From assembly GCA_021803645.1 (NCBI GenBank), contig JAJZLI010000015.1, positions 1 to 14,933 of the forward strand: a DNA stretch of 14,933 bases, given 5' to 3'. Under the pieces are notes generated by a model, which made no database searches, was not told the origin of the DNA, and saw only the letters and a program-made list of their open reading frames with translations. Position numbers and translations under genes: made by a program. Positions 6,867 to 13,781 of this stretch are shown piece after piece (the stretch's first letter is position 1; every line of letters starts with the position of its first letter). Origin of the DNA: a bacterium (GTDB lineage: Bacteria; Patescibacteriota; Dojkabacteria; JAKAPS01; JAJZLI01).

Positions 6867-7331
6867 ATGAATGATTTTAATTTGTATATACTACTACACG
6901 ACATTAGGAGTGCATTTAATGTAGGTTCAATTTTTAGAACTGCTGATTGTGTTGGGGCTAAAAAAATATTTCTGACAGGATATACTCCCACCCCTGAAAA
7001 TTTTAGGCTTGAAAAAACAGCTCTTGGTGCTCTGCAGTTTGTTGAATGGGAATACTTTGAAGATCCAATGGATGTTATAAAAAAACTTAAAGATGATGGG
7101 GTTCCTCTTTATGCTGCAGAACAGACGGGAGATAGTATTGATTATGCTTCTATTAAATATCCTTCAACGTTATGTCTTGCTGTAGGTAATGAGATAAGTG
7201 GTGTTGAAGATAATATTTTGGAGGTTGCAGATAAAATAGTGGAAATTCCTGTTTATGGTAAAAAAAATTCTTTAAATGTCGCTACGGCATTTGGTATTTT
7301 AGCTTATCAGATGAGAAATTATGCTAATTGA
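6867..7331 (+). CDS. SpoU/TrmH-family RNA 2'-O-methyltransferase
   Basis: This 154-residue protein is a single SPOUT domain, which binds S-adenosylmethionine in a trefoil knot and methylates a ribose 2'-OH in tRNA or rRNA. The three SpoU motifs are all present: motif 1 NVGSIFRTAD (18-27, with the conserved N and R), motif 2 LAVGNEISGV (104-113), and motif 3 IPVYGKKNSLNVATAFGI (127-144). There is no N-terminal substrate-binding extension of the RlmB type, so it is a minimal member; TrmH- or TrmL-like tRNA activity is possible but cannot be assigned from sequence alone. It follows secA after a 139 bp gap with its own promoter. The ATG is preceded by AGGA only 1 nt away, too close for a normal ribosome site. 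Confidence 0.9.
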   Translation: MNDFNLYILLHDIRSAFNVGSIFRTADCVGAKKIFLTGYTPTPENFRLEKTALGALQFVEWEYFEDPMDVIKKLKDDGVPLYAAEQTGDSIDYASIKYPSTLCLAVGNEISGVEDNILEVADKIVEIPVYGKKNSLNVATAFGILAYQMRNYAN

Positions 7332-7347
7332 TTTTTGTATTATATGG

Positions 7348-7356
7348 TGTAATAAT
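7348..7356 (+). promoter_or_regulatory. Possible extended -10 promoter of the ABC-2 permease gene
   Basis: TGT-AATAAT, a 5/6 hexamer with an upstream TG, 26 nt before the ATG at 7383, in the 51 bp gap after the methyltransferase gene. The AT-rich context makes this weak; read-through from the preceding gene is also possible. Confidence 0.3.
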
Positions 7357-7382
7357 AATCGCATCAATAAAGAATTAACTCG

Positions 7383-8465
7383 ATGAAAACAATTTACTAT
7401 TTCACTTTAGCAAATTTAAAAATGGCTCTTAGAAACAGAGCTAGTTTTATGTGGTCTCTATTTTTTCCTTTGATATTAATGGTTGTGTTTGGTATTTTTA
7501 CAGCAACTACTTCAGAGGCACTTAGAGTATCTGTTGTATCACCCCCTTCAGCATCTTCCTTTGTTACAAGTCATCTTAACCTTATTAAGGATATACGTGA
7601 TATACATGTTTATAGGTCATATAACTTGACTAAAGATATTCATCGGCTGAATAATGGTGGAGTTGATTTGGTTGTTGATATAGTTCAAAGAGTTATTAAC
7701 AAAAAAGTTCAATACCAAATGACTTTTTATATGAATCAAGGTTTACAGACCTACCCTTATGTAGAGTATTTAGTTGAGCAGATTAAGTTTGCTTTTCTAA
7801 AAAATTTAAATAATATAAATAATAACCTAATTTCTTTCTATGTTAATTCTGGTAGATCTCCTGCAGATTATAATTATATTTCCTATCTTACCCCTGGGGT
7901 TATTGCGTTCTCTGTAATGAATGGGGTTCTTTTTGCTGTAATAGTAATACTTATTACATATAAAGAGGAGAATATTCTAAGTAGAATATTTATAACTCCT
8001 CTGACTAAATTTCAGTTTTTAGTTAGTATAATAATAAATAGGTTAATTCTTGCACTCATGCAGGTTGCAATACTTATGTTTGTAGCCTTATATATATACC
8101 ATGTCAGACCTGTTGGAAATCTATTTAGCTTAATGATAGTCATAACATTGGGAGCTCTTGTATTTATTGCGCTTGCAATGTTCCTTTCATCTGTTGTAAA
8201 TAAGGTAGAAACTGCTATGCCACTTGCCAACTTTATAACATTACCTATGTTGTTTTTGTCTGGATTATTCTTCCCTTTATCTTCTCTTCCTTTTTTTATA
8301 AGGCAAATTGCACAATATTTCCCACTAACATATTTTATTGATGCATTGAGAAATATTTATATAAATGGTGCATCATTATTTGCGGTAAAATACGATATCC
8401 TTGCAATGGTTACATGGATTGCAATCTTTTTTGTTTTAAATACTATATTGTTGAAATTAGAGTAA
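7383..8465 (+). CDS. ABC-2 type transporter permease
   Basis: This 360-residue integral membrane protein has the ABC-2 permease layout. A short cytoplasmic N-terminus (NLKMALRNRASFMWSLFFPL, the usual amphipathic elbow) leads into TM1 at about 22-41. An extracytoplasmic domain follows (about 43-170, rich in Asn, Tyr and Ser). A five-helix bundle comes next, at about 172-193, 213-237, 248-270, 281-299 and 338-357. The signature zone is LANFITLPMLFLSGLFFPLSSLPFFIRQIAQYFPLTYFIDALR (282-323), with the family's FLSG-FFP and P-TY-DALR pattern. Such proteins pair with an ABC ATPase to export lipids, polysaccharides, drugs or antimicrobial compounds. No ATPase gene is adjacent, so the partner must be encoded elsewhere; the substrate is unknown. 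The gene ends 3 bp from the convergent DUF302 gene. Confidence 0.9.
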   Translation: MKTIYYFTLANLKMALRNRASFMWSLFFPLILMVVFGIFTATTSEALRVSVVSPPSASSFVTSHLNLIKDIRDIHVYRSYNLTKDIHRLNNGGVDLVVDIVQRVINKKVQYQMTFYMNQGLQTYPYVEYLVEQIKFAFLKNLNNINNNLISFYVNSGRSPADYNYISYLTPGVIAFSVMNGVLFAVIVILITYKEENILSRIFITPLTKFQFLVSIIINRLILALMQVAILMFVALYIYHVRPVGNLFSLMIVITLGALVFIALAMFLSSVVNKVETAMPLANFITLPMLFLSGLFFPLSSLPFFIRQIAQYFPLTYFIDALRNIYINGASLFAVKYDILAMVTWIAIFFVLNTILLKLE

Positions 8466-8468
8466 AAT

Positions 8469-8855
8469 TTACGCAGCAGTATCAATGACATTCTTTTGTA
8501 TATTGTTGACTATATTTACAAGATCCTTTACCCTATCTTTGAATTCATCCATATTTTTAGGTTCAGTACTTGATATAAATCTTTTGCCATCTATTTCATA
8601 TAAGACTATGTTTGTAGGCATAATCATATTAATATTTGGGTCTTCCTCTTTGACGGAATATGTATATGGAATGCTATAAAATCCCATAAGATAATATGAA
8701 GAAAAATTTTGATTTAATTTTTCATTTGCAAGGGCTCTCATATCCATGTCAAATAAAGAATAAAATCCATGTTTTTTGAATTCTTGCTGTATTGCAGACT
8801 TGAGCTCATCAATAGTCTTATTTGTTTCTCTTGTATACCCAATTTTCTTATTCAT
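8469..8855 (-). CDS. DUF302-family protein
   Basis: This is a 128-residue soluble protein. The pattern matches DUF302: an N-terminal helix TIDELKSAIQQEFKKHGFYSLFDMDMRALANEKLNQNF (14-51; the family has helix, GF-vl-eiD, K-LG), then YYLMGFYSIPYTYSVKEEDPNINMIMPTNIVLYEIDGKRFISSTEP (54-99; the family has y-ilg-cnP-lA---l-----ig-llPCnv-Vye). The Cys often seen in LLPCN is Thr81 here (MPTNIV). DUF302 has no settled biochemical role; the fold is a small alpha/beta dimer. No signal peptide or membrane helix is seen. It lies downstream of the 160-residue orphan on the same strand with an 80 bp gap, and a TATATT at 8876-8871 could be its own -10. No function can be assigned. Confidence 0.8.
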   Translation of the reverse strand: MNKKIGYTRETNKTIDELKSAIQQEFKKHGFYSLFDMDMRALANEKLNQNFSSYYLMGFYSIPYTYSVKEEDPNINMIMPTNIVLYEIDGKRFISSTEPKNMDEFKDRVKDLVNIVNNIQKNVIDTAA

Positions 8856-8870
8856 AATAAAAAGAAAAGT

Positions 8871-8876
8871 AATATA
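8871..8876 (-). promoter_or_regulatory. Possible -10 box of the DUF302 gene
   Basis: TATATT on the - strand, ending 15 nt before the ATG at 8855, without an upstream TG. It fits the short-leader pattern of neighbouring genes, but in AT-rich DNA such a match is weak evidence. Confidence 0.3.
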
Positions 8877-8935
8877 AAATGACTACCCAATAAATATATA
8901 ACAAATAAATTTGAAATACAATCTTTGGAGATAAA

Positions 8936-9418
8936 TTAACTCGCGTTACTTCCTTTTTGTGTGGTATGTCGACCTGAGATAATGCCGTCTATTAGTTCTT
9001 TTACCCTTATTGCTTTCTCATCAGGAGGCAGTTGTTGTATCCTCCTTTCCTCTTTCCTCCTTTCTGATTCTGTCATTAGTGCTTCAAGAATTACTGTTTG
9101 TGCTCGGAAATTGGCCATAATTGAGGCTTCACCTTTTTGTGTGCTTTCTGGTGTTTCAAATCTGGAACCTGACTTAATTCTCTCCAACATTACTCTATTT
9201 TCTTCTCGTAATGATATTACAGCTGTTGCTGCTTCCCATATGGTTGATTGCCTTTCTGGTGTTGTTTCTGTAGGGAGCTCTATTGTTATAAGTTTATTTG
9301 GGTCATATAGGACACAATCAAATATTTCATTCAGTAGACCACTGATTTCTTGAATCTGTCTTTGCTTTTCTAAACTTTCTTTTGTTGGCATGCTTATACC
9401 TGCCTCTAGTGAATTCAT
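8936..9418 (-). CDS. Hypothetical helical protein, family not recognised
   Basis: This 160-residue soluble protein is one I do not recognise. It is rich in Glu, Arg and Gln. Helices are likely at about 12-36 (PTKESLEKQRQIQEISGLLNEIF), 53-83 (charged, heptad-like) and 99-127 (ending in the highly charged SERRKEERRIQQ), then LPPDEKAIRVKELIDGIISGR, with a polar tail HTTQKGSNAS. There is no signal peptide or membrane helix. A consensus extended -10 box 36 nt upstream supports this strand over the overlapping + strand frame, which is Ser/Cys/Ile-rich and looks like a shadow. Codons end mostly in A, as in other - strand genes here, so it is not obviously foreign. M10 (9391) is an alternative start. 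The gene is divergent from serS and upstream of the DUF302 gene. Confidence 0.68.
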   Translation of the reverse strand: MNSLEAGISMPTKESLEKQRQIQEISGLLNEIFDCVLYDPNKLITIELPTETTPERQSTIWEAATAVISLREENRVMLERIKSGSRFETPESTQKGEASIMANFRAQTVILEALMTESERRKEERRIQQLPPDEKAIRVKELIDGIISGRHTTQKGSNAS

Positions 9419-9454
9419 AATTTACTTCTATATTAATTCCCATACTATGAAATA

Positions 9455-9463
9455 ATTATATCA
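9455..9463 (-). promoter_or_regulatory. Extended -10 promoter of the 160-residue orphan gene
   Basis: On the - strand this reads TGA-TATAAT, a perfect -10 hexamer with the TGn extension, 36 nt before the ATG at 9418; predicted leader about 28 nt. No -35 at standard spacing. It sits back to back with the serS promoter in the 114 bp divergent gap. Confidence 0.6.
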
Positions 9464-9513
9464 CATATATTTTCAATGACATAATACGTGAGTTGTTTTC
9501 TTATCTCATGATA

Positions 9514-9522
9514 TGCTATAAG
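9514..9522 (+). promoter_or_regulatory. Extended -10 promoter of serS
   Basis: TGC-TATAAG, ending 10 nt before the serS ATG, so the mRNA should start within about 4 nt of the start codon. A TTGTTT at 9493-9498 with 18 bp spacing could be a weak -35. No T-box or other leader RNA fits in such a short leader. Confidence 0.6.
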
Positions 9523-9532
9523 TGTCTTAGGT

Positions 9533-10834
9533 ATGTTTGACTTGGAATATATTGTAAAGAATAAATCAAAGTATTTAGAGATTTTAAGGCTTAGAGGGGT
9601 TAAACTGGATTTGGAATTTATTTTAGATTTAAATGATAAGAGAATAAAACTTCAGAATGAGTATGAGGAAATACAACGTAGGAGAAATGAAATTGCTGAA
9701 ATAATGAAAGGTGGTATTAAGGATAAGGAAAAGTATATAGAAGAAGGAAAAAATCTGAAGGATAAATCTCTTAAAGTTCAAGATAAACTTGGGGAGGTAA
9801 TATCTGAGCTTAAAGATAAAGTATATGCACTTCCAAATTTTATAGAAGATGATGTTCCTCATGGAAAGGATGAGTCAGATAATGTTGTTGTAAAAAATAT
9901 AGGTGAAATTAGAAAGTTTGATTTTAAGCCTTTAAACCATTGGGAAATTGGAGAGAGGCTAAACCTTATTGATTCTATAAGTGCTGCGAGGGTTTCTGGA
10001 TCACGTTTTGTATATCTAAAAGGAAATTTAGTAATCTTGCAGTTTGCACTCTTGAATTTTATGATGAGTATTTTGACTAATGAAGATAAGCTTAAAGAGA
10101 TAATTGCAGGTGCTAATATTGATGTTCCCTCCAAACCATTTATTCCAGTGTTACCTCCTGTTTTTGTTAAATCCGAGGTTATGTATGAAATGGGGAGGTT
10201 AGAACCTAAGGATGAGAGGTATTATATTTCCTCTGATGATTTATATCTTGTTGGTAGTGCAGAACATTCTCTTGGATCGATGCATAAGAATGAAATTTTA
10301 GAATTAGCTGATTTGCCTTTAAGATATGTTGGATATTCTACTTCTTTTAGGAGAGAAGCTGGATCTTATGGTAAAGATATGAAGGGAATATTACGGCTTC
10401 ATCATTTTGATAAACTGGAAATGGAGACTTTTTCAGATTCCAGATCTGCAAGATCAGAACAGGATCTGCTTATTGCAATAGAAGAATATCTTGTAAAATC
10501 TTTAAATTTACCATACAGAGTTATATCTATATGTTCTGGGGATATTGGAGTTCCTGATGCAAGGCAGTTTGATATTGAAGTATACTTTCCAGGAGAAGGA
10601 AAGTATAGAGAAACTCATACTTCTGATTACATGTCTGATTATCAGTCAAGGAGGTTGAAAATTAGGTATAGAGATGATAGTGGAACCCTTTCATATGTTC
10701 ATATGAATGATGCAACTTCGTTCGCTGCAGGTCGTCTTATTGCTGCAATTATGGAAAATTACCAAACAAAGGATGGAAGGGTGGAAGTTCCTGAAGTATT
10801 AAGACCTTATATGTATGGTATTAGTTTAATTTAG
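9533..10834 (+). CDS. serS: Seryl-tRNA synthetase
   Basis: This complete 433-residue class II synthetase charges tRNA-Ser (and tRNA-Sec where present). The N-terminal antiparallel coiled-coil arm that grips the long variable arm of tRNA-Ser spans about residues 27-97 and is rich in Glu, Lys and Arg. Motif 1 lies around PSKPFIPVLPPVFVKSEVMYEMGRLEP (199-225). LVGSAEHSL (239-247) replaces the more common LVGTSE/TAE serine-site segment. Motif 2 is STSFRREAGSYGKDMKGILRLHHFDKLE (269-296), and motif 3 is AAGRLIAAIMENYQTKDGRVEVPEVLRPYM (398-427). The tRNA/ATP-region segment reads THTSDYMSDYQSRRL (361-375) instead of the usual SSCSNCTDFQARR. The function is clear despite these variants. It is followed 16 bp later by the hibernation factor gene. 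Confidence 0.97.
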   Translation: MFDLEYIVKNKSKYLEILRLRGVKLDLEFILDLNDKRIKLQNEYEEIQRRRNEIAEIMKGGIKDKEKYIEEGKNLKDKSLKVQDKLGEVISELKDKVYALPNFIEDDVPHGKDESDNVVVKNIGEIRKFDFKPLNHWEIGERLNLIDSISAARVSGSRFVYLKGNLVILQFALLNFMMSILTNEDKLKEIIAGANIDVPSKPFIPVLPPVFVKSEVMYEMGRLEPKDERYYISSDDLYLVGSAEHSLGSMHKNEILELADLPLRYVGYSTSFRREAGSYGKDMKGILRLHHFDKLEMETFSDSRSARSEQDLLIAIEEYLVKSLNLPYRVISICSGDIGVPDARQFDIEVYFPGEGKYRETHTSDYMSDYQSRRLKIRYRDDSGTLSYVHMNDATSFAAGRLIAAIMENYQTKDGRVEVPEVLRPYMYGISLI

Positions 10835-10850
10835 TTTATTATATAAATTT

Positions 10851-11405
10851 ATGAGTACTATTTTTAAAACAGATAAATTTAATTTAACAGATGGTGATAA
10901 AGTTTTTATTGAAGAGAAAGTTGAAAAAATTTCCCATCTTTTATCGGGAGAGGACATCTATGTAAAGATTGTTGAAGATAGACATAAATCATATAAAATA
11001 GAAATGTCTTTATCTTTGGGTAAGGTTCACCTTAGGGTTTCAAAAAGTGGATCAAATTTTTATGATTTAGTTGAAGATGCTGTACAGGCACTTAAATCTA
11101 GGATTACAAGTTTTAAAGAAAAAGGTAGGTACTATTTTAATGGGGATAAAAATTGGGATGATTTATCAGTAGGATATGATGTAGATGATGACAAAAAAGA
11201 AGATTATGATTTTGGGTTTAAGCCAATAGTAAAAATCAAAACGTATGAAGATGATACCCCTATTCATCCCCAAGAGGCTATTGAAAGAATGAGCTTACTT
11301 GATCACAAATCTTTCTTATTTAAAAATATAGAAACAGGGAGGTATGCTATGGTGTATATTAGGGACGATGGAAATTATGGCCTTGTACAACCACCTGTGG
11401 AATAA
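10851..11405 (+). CDS. hpf: Long-form ribosome hibernation promoting factor
   Basis: This 184-residue protein has the two-domain plan of long HPF, which binds the 30S decoding site and dimerises ribosomes into inactive 100S particles. The N-terminal S30AE domain (about 1-100) begins FKTDKFNLTDGDKVFIEEKVEKISHLL and includes the basic helix VEDAVQALKSRITSFKEKGR. An acidic linker follows (DVDDDKKEDYDF, about 110-122). The C-terminal dimerisation domain (about 125-182) shows IVKIKTYEDDTPIHPQEAIERMSLLDHKSFLFKNIETGRYAMVYIRDDGNYGLVQPP, matching the family's kPM-pEEAi-qMell-H-FfvF-n-etg--nVvYrR-dGnyGLI-P. It lies 16 bp after serS on the same strand, so it is probably co-transcribed. No Shine-Dalgarno is visible. 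Confidence 0.93.
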   Translation: MSTIFKTDKFNLTDGDKVFIEEKVEKISHLLSGEDIYVKIVEDRHKSYKIEMSLSLGKVHLRVSKSGSNFYDLVEDAVQALKSRITSFKEKGRYYFNGDKNWDDLSVGYDVDDDKKEDYDFGFKPIVKIKTYEDDTPIHPQEAIERMSLLDHKSFLFKNIETGRYAMVYIRDDGNYGLVQPPVE

Positions 11406-11416
11406 CTTGGGTATTT

Positions 11417-11905
11417 TTAAATATATTGATTTGCTGGAAAAGGAAGTATTGTACTTAAATATTGGAGTAAATCTCTAAATAAAGCAATAATAACCATAAG
11501 TCCTAAAAATACTAAAAGTAATGATAATATGTTTAGTTTATTATTGGCATCTATTATTACTTTTTTTGTTAATATCATGAGTCCTATTACTATTAATGAT
11601 ATTCCCCAGAATACTTGATTCCCTAATATGGAGAAAATATTAAGTTGTGAAAGAAGGAAAAGTAGTCCTATGACTATTATTAGTATTGCCCAGCTCTTTG
11701 ATTTTGTATCTATATTATAAGTGATATGATCCCCATCTGATGGCATAATCAATGCAAGTACTAAGTAAAGTAGTAATGTAAATCCGCCGACAATTAGTCC
11801 TACAAGAAAGATAATTCTTATTACAGTAACATCTATATTAAAATGGTCTGCAAGACCTGAACATACCCCAAATATCATTTTATTTTTTAAATTTTTTCTT
11901 GGCAT
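11417..11905 (-). CDS. PspC-domain membrane protein
   Basis: This is a 162-residue membrane protein. The N-terminal PspC domain (about 3-56) has the motif KNKMIFGVCSGLADHFNIDVTVIRIIF (7-33), then the first hydrophobic segment (29-53) ending in the typical ALIMPSD. After a short polar stretch, three more likely membrane helices follow (about 72-87, 98-113, 126-145), resembling LiaI/PspC-type tails. PspC proteins sense or transmit envelope stress in E. coli; in other bacteria they are small membrane proteins of unclear role. No pspA or response-regulator gene is adjacent. It lies 75 bp downstream of the antiporter gene on the same strand and ends 11 bp from the convergent hpf gene. Confidence 0.88.
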   Translation of the reverse strand: MPRKNLKNKMIFGVCSGLADHFNIDVTVIRIIFLVGLIVGGFTLLLYLVLALIMPSDGDHITYNIDTKSKSWAILIIVIGLLFLLSQLNIFSILGNQVFWGISLIVIGLMILTKKVIIDANNKLNILSLLLVFLGLMVIIALFRDLLQYLSTILPFPANQYI

Positions 11906-11916
11906 AGACTAATTTT

Positions 11917-11922
11917 ATTATA
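11917..11922 (-). promoter_or_regulatory. -10 box of the PspC-domain gene
   Basis: A perfect TATAAT on the - strand, ending 11 nt before the ATG at 11905 and predicting a leader of only about 4-5 nt. No TGn extension and no well-spaced -35. It suggests this gene can be transcribed apart from the upstream antiporter gene. Confidence 0.5.
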
Positions 11923-11956
11923 TAGAGAACAAAAATTCAAACTTTAATTTCAATAT

Positions 11957-11974
11957 ATCACTTATTAGGGTGAT
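11957..11974 (-). terminator. Weak hairpin downstream of the antiporter gene
   Basis: ATCAC and GTGAT can pair as a 5 bp stem around an 8-base loop, 7 bases beyond the antiporter stop, followed on the - strand by a short AT-rich stretch. The stem is short and there is no solid T run, so termination is doubtful; it is the only candidate I found in the gap. Confidence 0.2.
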
Positions 11975-11980
11975 CTTAAT

Positions 11981-13696
11981 TTAATCCTGTAGTTCATTTC
12001 TCTGTAGAATTGCATTTATTTCCCTTCTATTTTTGCCCAAATACTGTAATAGAATATGTACGATAGACAATGCTGCTTCTTTCTCTGGTTCTACTATATG
12101 CTCTACCCCAAAATTTTTTAAGATTTCTTTATGTTTTGGTAAATGAGATCTTGCTATTATTTTTATATTAGCATTTAGATTTTTAACTATTTGAACTATT
12201 TTGTAATTAGTTTCTATATCTGGGGTTGTAAGTATCAATATTTTTGCATGTTCTATTCCTGAACTTTTTATTATTTCAATTGAGTCAGCTTCCCCATATA
12301 TGAAATTTATAGTTTTATCTTTTTTCTTTTGAGCGTTTATAAGGTTTTGATTGAAATCTATTACTGTCGTTTTCATATGATTGGATCTTAATATTTCTAC
12401 AGTATGTTTACCTACTCTTCCATACCCAACAATTATAATCCCTGGGTGTCTTAACTCCAGGTCTGCAAGTTCTTGGTCTTTATCAAATATATATTTATAT
12501 AGTATTGGAAGTGTTCTTTTTGTGAAATCTCTTAGTGTTTGATAGATTTTTATATCATTTTGTATTGTAAATGGTGTAAGTATCATAGTAATTATTGTTA
12601 CTGCAAGTAAAAGATAGTATGCATTGTCTCCTATAAAGTGAGAGGATAGGGCTACGGTACCTATTACAAATGAAAACTCCCCTGCCTGCATTATATTAGA
12701 TGATATGTTAAATGCTATATTTGAATGTAATTTTGCAAATTTGAGTATTATAAATGTGATAACTGTTTTTACTACTATTAAAAATATTACAGCAAGGATT
12801 ATTTGGAATATATGCCCAATGACAAATGTAACAGGAGTTACTGTTCCTATAAGGATGAAAAAGAAAACAGAAAAAAGGTCTTTAAATGGCTTAATTTCCT
12901 GTGATATTTGATGGTGGAGTAGGCTTTTGGAGATAATTAGTCCTGCAATGAATGCTGCAACTATTGTGGAGATTCCTAATACAGAGGCTATTGATATGAT
13001 TACAAAGAGAATTGCAATGACAGACAATACTAGTAGTTCTCGTATTTCTGTTTGTGCTATTTTCTCAAGAGCATATGGTATGATTGCAGATCCTAGATAG
13101 TATATAACTATTAATATCACAACACTTTTTAGTATTGCTATAATTATTGGGAATATTATGTGGTGGGTTGGCAGAGTACTATTAAAGAAAATTATAATAG
13201 GAATTGTCAATAAGTCCTGAATCATTAACCATGAAATAGTAATTTCTCCTATCTGTGAATAATTTCTATCTAGATCTTTTAATACTTTTGATACAATTAC
13301 TGTTGAGCTCATAGATAAGGCAATTCCAACAGTTATTGCAGATATAAATTTAAAATGTAGAATATATATCAGAAATGTCATTATTATGGAAACAAATATG
13401 GTTTGCAGGATTGATCCTAAAACTATGATTTTTCTGTAATTCTTTATTCTTTCAAGAGAAAATTCTGTCCCATTTAAAAATATTAATAGTGCAACTCCTA
13501 TTGATGCAAGTGTTGAAATATAATTTTGTGAGTGAGTGATTGATGTAAAAATAGAACCAATTAATACTCCTATTAATATATATCCTATAACTATATATTG
13601 TTTTAGTGATGTTGCTATGTATCCTCCAAGTAATGCAAGAGATAATATTATTGCTGTGAGTACTATAAATGATTGATTCATAAAATTTAGTTTCAT
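11981..13696 (-). CDS. CPA2-family cation/proton antiporter with TrkA-N domain (Kef-like)
   Basis: This 571-residue protein combines an N-terminal Na+/H+-exchanger-type membrane domain (about 10-380, roughly 12-13 hydrophobic helices) with a C-terminal Rossmann/RCK regulatory domain. In the membrane part, WLMIQDLLTIPIIIF (156-170) holds the Q160-D161 pair conserved in CPA2 transporters, and GISTIVAAFIAGLIIS (241-256) is also typical. The TrkA-N domain starts at HPGIIIVGYGRVGKHT (417-432), with the nucleotide loop G424-x-G426-x-x-G429 and the acidic residue D447 at the end of the second strand. It continues through IIARSHLPKHKEILKNFGVEHIVEPEKEAA, the usual RCK end. The family exchanges K+ or Na+ for H+ for pH and potassium homeostasis. 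KefB/KefC or YbaL-like identity cannot be separated here. An alternative start is M6. It is divergent from galE, with an 85 bp gap. Confidence 0.92.
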   Translation of the reverse strand: MKLNFMNQSFIVLTAIILSLALLGGYIATSLKQYIVIGYILIGVLIGSIFTSITHSQNYISTLASIGVALLIFLNGTEFSLERIKNYRKIIVLGSILQTIFVSIIMTFLIYILHFKFISAITVGIALSMSSTVIVSKVLKDLDRNYSQIGEITISWLMIQDLLTIPIIIFFNSTLPTHHIIFPIIIAILKSVVILIVIYYLGSAIIPYALEKIAQTEIRELLVLSVIAILFVIISIASVLGISTIVAAFIAGLIISKSLLHHQISQEIKPFKDLFSVFFFILIGTVTPVTFVIGHIFQIILAVIFLIVVKTVITFIILKFAKLHSNIAFNISSNIMQAGEFSFVIGTVALSSHFIGDNAYYLLLAVTIITMILTPFTIQNDIKIYQTLRDFTKRTLPILYKYIFDKDQELADLELRHPGIIIVGYGRVGKHTVEILRSNHMKTTVIDFNQNLINAQKKKDKTINFIYGEADSIEIIKSSGIEHAKILILTTPDIETNYKIVQIVKNLNANIKIIARSHLPKHKEILKNFGVEHIVEPEKEAALSIVHILLQYLGKNRREINAILQRNELQD

Positions 13697-13744
13697 TGAT
13701 TTTATGATAATGTTAGTGTTTTTGCAAAAGTATATTTTATTACA

Positions 13745-13750
13745 TATAAT
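13745..13750 (+). promoter_or_regulatory. Likely -10 box of galE
   Basis: A perfect TATAAT in the 85 bp gap between the antiporter gene and galE, 31 nt before the galE ATG. A second AT-rich match, TATAAA at 13768-13773, sits 8 nt before the ATG and would give a leaderless mRNA like those of serS and the HIT gene. I cannot decide between them. On the - strand a TATACT at 13734-13729 could serve the antiporter gene. Confidence 0.4.
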
Positions 13751-13781
13751 ATACCCTAATAAATTATTATAAATCTTGTAT

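Noticed and set aside
8961..9353. A 130-codon + strand frame opposite the 160-residue orphan
   Set aside because: It is Ser/Cys/Ile-rich with no recognisable motif, has no promoter or ribosome site of its own, and is shorter than the - strand frame, which has a consensus extended -10 box.
13776..13781. TTG start two codons before the galE ATG
   Set aside because: It would add only M-Y before MRTILVLGGAGYIGS; the ATG at 13782 matches the family start, and no ribosome site favours the TTG.
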